The notes under the pieces are model-generated. The model ran no database searches and was not told the DNA's origin. It worked only from the letters and a program-made list of their open reading frames with translations. From the NCBI GenBank assembly GCA_964493945.1, contig CAZBQG010000054.1, positions 1 to 19,435 of the forward strand: DNA of 19,435 nt, in the 5' to 3' direction. The position numbers were made by a program, and so were the translations under genes. Shown one piece after another: positions 15,525 through 19,435 of the stretch (position 1 is the first letter of the stretch; every line of letters begins with the position of its first letter). The DNA comes from CAZBQG01 sp964493945. Lineage in GTDB: Bacteria; Pseudomonadota; Alphaproteobacteria; Rhodospirillales; UBA2165.

Positions 15525-16786
15525 TTTTTTTCTGCAAATGGTCGTTCAAGCTGCGGCGCCGGCGGATCACATATAAAAGTGCCATAAGGAAAAAAGCACT
15601 GGTCGCCAGGAAGGGCTTCTGGAAACCCCAATCATCGGAAACGACCCCAATGAGCAAGGCGCCGATGGCCGGAGCCCCCCGGTAGACCATGGGCCAGAGG
15701 TTCATCACGCGGCCCCGCATATGACCGCTCAGCGCGTTCTGGATGAGGATCTGGCCCGACAGTTGCCAATCGAGGACAGCCCCGACATGGTGGCGCAACA
15801 GACCACCACCACCCAGAAATTGCCGCTGGTGGCGAAGACCACCGTGACCGCGATGCTCGCCGCCATGGCTCCCAGCATGACCCGCAGCAGGCCCCGGAGC
15901 CGTGAGAAATTGGCCACCCATAAGCCGCCCAGGATGCCTCCCGCGCCCACTGCCGAGGCCAGGGTGGCATAACCTTCCGAGCCCCGCCCGAAGCCGCCAT
16001 CGGCGACGCCCGCCAAAAGTTCCATGAAGGGGCGGATGGGGAAGGCGGAAATCATCAAGATGACAAACATGGGCCCGATGCCCTCATGGCGCACCAGATA
16101 GCCAAGCCCCTCCTTGATTTCACCTAGAATATCCGCTCGCTGCCGGGGCTGGCGTTCGTCCCGGGTCAGATCGATAAAAGTAAGCGCGAAAAAAATGAAA
16201 GAAAACGGATCGCGTTGAAGGCGAAGATGAAAGTGATATGGGCAAAGGCGATGATCAGCCCGGCCACCGCCGGCCCGATCATCTGGGCCGTGTTGAAGAG
16301 CACCGAATTGACCCCGACGGAGGCGGCGAAATCCTCTTTGGGCACCAGATTGGGGCTGCCCATCATGGTGCTGCTGCCCTTTGCGGGCGCTGCCGCCGAC
16401 CGCTATGACCGGTTGCGCCTTGCCCGCCTGTTGCAATCCTTACCCATGGGTTTTGCCGCCATCCTGGCCGTGCTGGTCTGGTTTGACTGGATCAATGTGC
16501 CTTTGCTGTTCATCCTGACCATGCTCAACGGGGCGGCGGAAGGCATGTGGGTGCCGGTGCGCCTGACCATCGCGCCCAATCTGGTGCCCAAAGGGGATTT
16601 CGCCGCCTCCGTCGGGGTCAATCGCGATCCGGTCATCTCCCAGACCAGCCAGAAGACCCCAATGCGTTGCGCCCAGGCCCCCACATGGGAGACCCAACCG
16701 AAGGCTGAATAGAGCGCGAAATCCCGGTGCCGAAGCGCCCGGCCCATGCCGTGCGTCGCGAGGTAAGTGAGAAGCCGGTGCGCCAT
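15493..16786 (-). pseudogene. MFS transporter (MFS_3/EntS-like), decayed copy 2 with inverted segment
   Basis: This is a paralogue of the MFS copy at 10652-11910, sharing GMGRALRHRDF near the N terminus and SGHMRGRVM near the C terminus. The first 55 or so residues are encoded on the minus strand to about 16623. The next part (LPIMVLLPFAGAAADRYDR to TIAPNLVPKGDF) is encoded on the plus strand at about 16355-16622, and the rest on the minus strand again from NLVPKEDFAASVGVN. Further breaks are a one-base loss in a T7 run near 16190 and a one-base loss near 15766. It cannot make the full transporter as read. The extreme 3' end overlaps msrQ. Confidence 0.85.
16307..16622. repeat. 48-bp inverted repeats flanking an inverted 220-bp segment
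   Basis: Bases 16307-16354 and 16575-16622 are inverted copies of each other with 47 of 48 bases matching (mismatch at 16335). Each encodes the family motif NLVP-K-x-DFAASVGVN that should occur once per MFS protein; one copy has E and the other G. Between them, 16355-16574 encodes MFS helices 2-4 in the orientation opposite to the flanking gene parts. Confidence 0.9.
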
Positions 16787-16920
16787 GGGGCTTTGTACCG
16801 CAAACCGATTTCCATGAAGAGACCAAACTTTTATCCAACCCTGCCGTTTCGGCTATCGCCGAACCAAAGCTTGGGTTACACTCGGATTACGTTATGCAAA
16901 CCATACCGGGGAATTTGATC

Positions 16921-17766
16921 ATGTTTCCTCCACGCCGTGGTTCTGTATCTGCCCAATCTGATGAATTGACCTTGCGCCAGCTTTATCACAATGACATGTC
17001 CAGTTGCGCCCAAAAAGTGCGGGTCTGCCTGGCGGAAAAGGGGTTGGAGTGGGAAAGCACCCATCTGGATTTGCGGGCCGGCGATCAGCAACAGCCGGAT
17101 TACCTGAAACTGAATCCCAAGGGCGTGGTCCCCACCTTGCTGGACGGCGGGAATTGCGTGCGCGAATCCAACGTTATTTTGGAATATCTGGAAGACGAAT
17201 ATCCGGAGCCGCCGCTCCGCCCGGCCACCTCCATGGGACGCGCCCGCATGCGGCTTTGGATGAAGCGCCTGGATGAAGGCATGCACGATATCGCCACGGC
17301 GACGCTCAGCATGGGCACCGCGTTTCGTTATCAGTATCTGGAAAAGGGCCCGGAGGCCAGAGCCGCCCTGATCGCCAACATCCCCGACCCCATCAAGCGC
17401 GAAAGGCGCCGGGACGTGATCGAACACGGTCTGGACGCAAGTGAATTCAAAAAGGCGCTGGCCATGTGGCAGGCCCTGCTCACCGATATGGAAAACAGCC
17501 TGGAAAATGATCCATGGCTGGCCGGCGATACCTATTCCCTAGCCGATGTGGCCTATACGCCCTATCTCACCCGCCTCGATCACCTCAATCTTTTGGGATT
17601 CATTGATGCACGGCCCCGCGTGACGGAATGGTATGAGGCCGTCAAAGCGCGGTCCAGCTACCAGCCGGCCATCCGGGACTGGGAGAACGGGAAATATCTG
17701 GCCCTGATGGGCGAGAAGGGCCGAGAGGCCTGGCCCCGCATCCAGACCCTGCTCGGCGAAATCTAG
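16921..17766 (+). CDS. Glutathione S-transferase family protein
   Basis: The protein (281 residues from ATG 16921) has an N-terminal thioredoxin-like domain with an SSCAQKVR active-site helix start (C29), the cis-proline segment GVVPTLL (P71) and the glutathione-contacting ES pair (RESN, 81-84). A helical C-terminal domain includes WLAGDTYSLADVAYTPYLTR with the N-capping S/T-x-x-D. It should join glutathione to, or remove groups from, electrophilic compounds; the long helical insert resembles that of ligninolytic and dehalogenase-type GSTs. The frame opens at 16894, but GGGGAA at 16909-16914 favours 16921. It is convergent with the VOC gene, with 9 bases between. Confidence 0.88.
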   Translation: MFPPRRGSVSAQSDELTLRQLYHNDMSSCAQKVRVCLAEKGLEWESTHLDLRAGDQQQPDYLKLNPKGVVPTLLDGGNCVRESNVILEYLEDEYPEPPLRPATSMGRARMRLWMKRLDEGMHDIATATLSMGTAFRYQYLEKGPEARAALIANIPDPIKRERRRDVIEHGLDASEFKKALAMWQALLTDMENSLENDPWLAGDTYSLADVAYTPYLTRLDHLNLLGFIDARPRVTEWYEAVKARSSYQPAIRDWENGKYLALMGEKGREAWPRIQTLLGEI

Positions 17767-17775
17767 AAACTTTTA

Positions 17776-18330
17776 TCAGGCGGCTTTTTTCTTGCCCTTC
17801 TTGGCGGTCTGGCGCTTGCCCCTTGCGATGCGGGTGCGGCCGTGATTCTGATCACGCCAGTCGGCACTGTTTTCCTTTAGATCGAAAACATAGTTGTACC
17901 CACCCTTGGGATTGGTCAGGATTTCCCACCAATTGTCATCCGCATCCACCATGTAGAAGGCATAGGTGCCGTGCTGATCCAGGGGCCGGGTGATCTTCTT
18001 GATGCCGTATTCCTTGCGCACGCCGCTGACCAATTTATGGGCTTTGTCGACGGCGGCCCGGTCATCCACATCCAGACCGAAATGGCTGAAAATGCCGGCC
18101 TGGGTTTTCCGTTTGGTTTGGACGCAGGCGATAATGGTTCCCTTGCCGCGCCGCATCATCATGGAAATCTTGCTGGTCTGGGCCACCTGAAAGCCCAACA
18201 CTTCTTCATAAAAGCGTCTGGCCCGCGCCATATCGTGGGTTTCCACCGTGCCATGAGACAGAAAATTTGTCTTCAGCAGGGGTTTGATTTTTTTAGCTTT
18301 GGGTTTTGCTTTGGTTTTCGTTGCGGCCAT
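17776..18330 (-). CDS. VOC-family protein with lysine-rich termini
   Basis: The central part (about residues 18-145) is one vicinal-oxygen-chelate unit pair, as in glyoxalase/bleomycin-resistance/extradiol-dioxygenase proteins. Likely metal ligands are H26 (LSHGTVET), H83 (FSHFGLD) and E136 (NWWEIL). Both ends are unusually basic: the first 20 residues alternate K with A, T and P, and the last 18 are R/K/A rich. VOC proteins act on aldehyde adducts, aromatic diols or antibiotics; the substrate is unknown here. The start ATG 18330 has GGGAGA about 7 bases upstream. A stop-to-stop gap of only 9 bases separates it from the GST gene. Confidence 0.85.
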   Translation of the reverse strand: MAATKTKAKPKAKKIKPLLKTNFLSHGTVETHDMARARRFYEEVLGFQVAQTSKISMMMRRGKGTIIACVQTKRKTQAGIFSHFGLDVDDRAAVDKAHKLVSGVRKEYGIKKITRPLDQHGTYAFYMVDADDNWWEILTNPKGGYNYVFDLKENSADWRDQNHGRTRIARGKRQTAKKGKKKAA

Positions 18331-18406
18331 TTTGAAATCTCCCTAGGGTTTAGGCTCCACTAGGATTCACAAAATAGTTGCCGGAAGTCAATGCCTCCTT
18401 GATGGC

Positions 18407-18970
18407 TCAGGCGGCGCCCGGCAGAGCCTGGATTTCATCGGCCAGGGTAAATCCGGCTTCCATGGCTTCCAAATTAAGCGCCAGGAATTTCTTGGGCGCC
18501 ATTTCGCTGATCGCCCCTTCCAGGCCGGCGCGGGGGCAAATACCGGACAGCCCCACCAGCAGGCCGAGCCCGATGATATTGGCCACCCGGTGGCTGCCCA
18601 GAGCAATGGCCTTATCAGTCAAACCCAGGGCGTGGTGGGTGAAATCCCCTTTCGGCGTGCTTGGCACCAGACGCTCATCACTGATCACCAGGGCTCCCGG
18701 CTTCAACAACGGCAGGGATCCCGCCAGACCCAATTCGTCCAACACAACCAGATAATCCAATTGGGTCAACAAGGGATAATCCACACCGGTGGCGTCCACA
18801 TCACCCAGGACGATATCCGAATGGCAGAGGCCGCCCCTGGATGTGGGCTCGTAATTTTGCGACTGGGCTGCAGACCGGCCCTCGGCACCGAGGGCCTTCA
18901 GCAACATGCGGGCGCAGAGGATAAGCCCCTGGCCGCCGATGCCGGCGAAGCGGATTTCGGTGGTGCTCAT
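18407..18970 (-). CDS. 2-oxoacid:ferredoxin oxidoreductase, gamma subunit
   Basis: The 187-residue protein is the gamma (catalytic-domain III type) subunit of a 2-oxoacid:acceptor oxidoreductase, which oxidatively decarboxylates a 2-oxoacid to acyl-CoA while reducing ferredoxin. It begins with the glycine-rich GIGGQGLILCARMLLKALG at residues 10-28, followed by the family's SQNYEPTSRGG (37-47), a DE-containing strand (VVLDELGLAG) and an ANIIGLG segment. Its ATG overlaps the beta-subunit stop (ATGA at 18970-18967). The alpha subunit presumably lies beyond the window. The class (2-oxoglutarate or branched-chain) cannot be told from this subunit. Confidence 0.92.
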   Translation of the reverse strand: MSTTEIRFAGIGGQGLILCARMLLKALGAEGRSAAQSQNYEPTSRGGLCHSDIVLGDVDATGVDYPLLTQLDYLVVLDELGLAGSLPLLKPGALVISDERLVPSTPKGDFTHHALGLTDKAIALGSHRVANIIGLGLLVGLSGICPRAGLEGAISEMAPKKFLALNLEAMEAGFTLADEIQALPGAA

Positions 18971-19435
18971 TTGCGCCCCCCGCCCCGCTGGCTTTCGGCA
19001 TATTCCCGGTAGGTCTGGCCATATTCGGGACGATCCGTGCGGCAGATCACGCCTGTCTCCAGCCGGTTGGGGCGGAACGGATGATCGGCTTCGTTGTAAT
19101 AGGCTTCGGGGCGCATATCGCTTTTCTGGGCCAGCATCATTTCGGAACTTTCGCCCAGGTCATTTTTGCGGCCATAGACTTCGGTGCAATCGGAAATCAC
19201 CTCGATGAAGGAAAAACCGGGATAGGCCAGGCCTTCTTTTATGAGGTTTTTCAGGGCCGGCGTCTGCAAAGTCACTTCCCGCCCGACCAGTCCGGCGCCC
19301 GCCGCCTGGGCCAGGGCGCAACTATCAAAACTGGGCTCCACATTGCCGCCGGGCGTGGTGGTGGTCAGCCGGTCTTCCGCCGTGGTCGGCGAAACCTGAC
19401 CGCCGGTCATGCCATAGACTTCATTGTTGAGCAGC
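18967..19435 (-). CDS. 2-oxoacid:ferredoxin oxidoreductase, beta subunit (C-terminal part, cut by window edge)
   Basis: About 155 C-terminal residues are present, entering the window at LLNNEVYGMTGGQ, the thiamine-diphosphate-binding end of the beta subunit, followed by SPTT and the CTEVYGRKN segment that is conserved in KorB-like subunits. The C-terminal tail is basic. The N-terminal part with the main thiamine motif is to the right of the window. It is coupled by a 4-base overlap to the gamma subunit, giving a beta-gamma gene order reading leftward. Confidence 0.92.
   Translation of the reverse strand, partial: LLNNEVYGMTGGQVSPTTAEDRLTTTTPGGNVEPSFDSCALAQAAGAGLVGREVTLQTPALKNLIKEGLAYPGFSFIEVISDCTEVYGRKNDLGESSEMMLAQKSDMRPEAYYNEADHPFRPNRLETGVICRTDRPEYGQTYREYAESQRGGGRK

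Noticed and set aside
16215..16712. Independent plus-strand gene of 165 residues
   Set aside because: Its middle is the inverted MFS segment and its two ends are antisense to MFS sequence, so it is a product of the rearrangement and not a separate gene.
18332..18364. A second copy of the element's end (TGAAATCT and TCCACTAGG upstream of the VOC gene)
   Set aside because: Two short matches with different spacing and no inverted partner nearby; chance is a sufficient explanation.

Overview
The window reads like a GC-rich alphaproteobacterial draft contig, closest in gene style to Rhodospirillales-type environmental bacteria. Supporting this are the TRAP/TAXI transporter, tandem cupins, a Rieske oxygenase of the phthalate-dioxygenase type, an XdhC-MarR pair, MsrPQ and a 2-oxoacid:ferredoxin oxidoreductase. 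A 10-N run at 4526-4535 shows the assembly was scaffolded. Taxonomy is inferred from gene content only.

Layout. 1-409 holds no gene; it has a possible insertion-sequence end and GC hairpins. 410-1699 (-) is a Rieske ring-hydroxylating oxygenase, divergent from an SDR (1801-2688, +). A single-domain response regulator (2689-3057, -) is end to end with the SDR. Two paralogous cupins (3200-3742, 3770-4324, +) precede a TAXI substrate-binding protein (4420-5396, +, split by the N gap) and a fused TRAP permease (5418-7352, +). The minus-strand block that follows is an MlaC-like protein (7368-7988), a MarR regulator (8029-8487) overlapping xdhC (8484-9278), and a metallo-beta-lactamase-fold hydrolase (9371-10246). 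Next are a 283-bp inverted-repeat element (10373-10655) and a decayed MFS transporter (10652-11910). A RidA-like protein (12017-12784, +), a small two-helix membrane protein (12742-12975, -), a Sel1-like protein (13080-13733, +) and msrPQ (13950-15524, +) follow. A second decayed MFS transporter with an inverted internal segment (15493-16786, -), a GST (16921-17766, +), a VOC protein (17776-18330, -) and the gamma and partial beta subunits of a 2-oxoacid oxidoreductase (18407-19435, -) close the window.

How it fits together. The left half looks like an uptake and oxidation module for an organic acid or aromatic-type substrate: a TRAP importer, cupins, a Rieske oxygenase and a dehydrogenase. 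The middle is a regulated module. Two near-identical palindromes (9292-9314 and 10352-10374) each cover the -10 box of a TTGAC(A/T)-16 bp-TATAGT promoter, and the adjacent MarR protein is the obvious candidate binder. One promoter drives xdhC-marR. The other points rightward, straight into the 283-bp element.

The most remarkable object is that element. A perfect 36-bp terminal inverted repeat closes a junction with three further hairpin arms at 10409-10502, 10503-10525 and 10526-10619, abutting with no unpaired base: a large cloverleaf. It is either a MITE-like mobile element with CTAG or TA target duplications, or a structured RNA, or both. The second notable object is an MFS pseudogene interrupted by a 220-bp inverted segment between 48-bp inverted repeats; flipping it in silico restores the reading frame across the segment.
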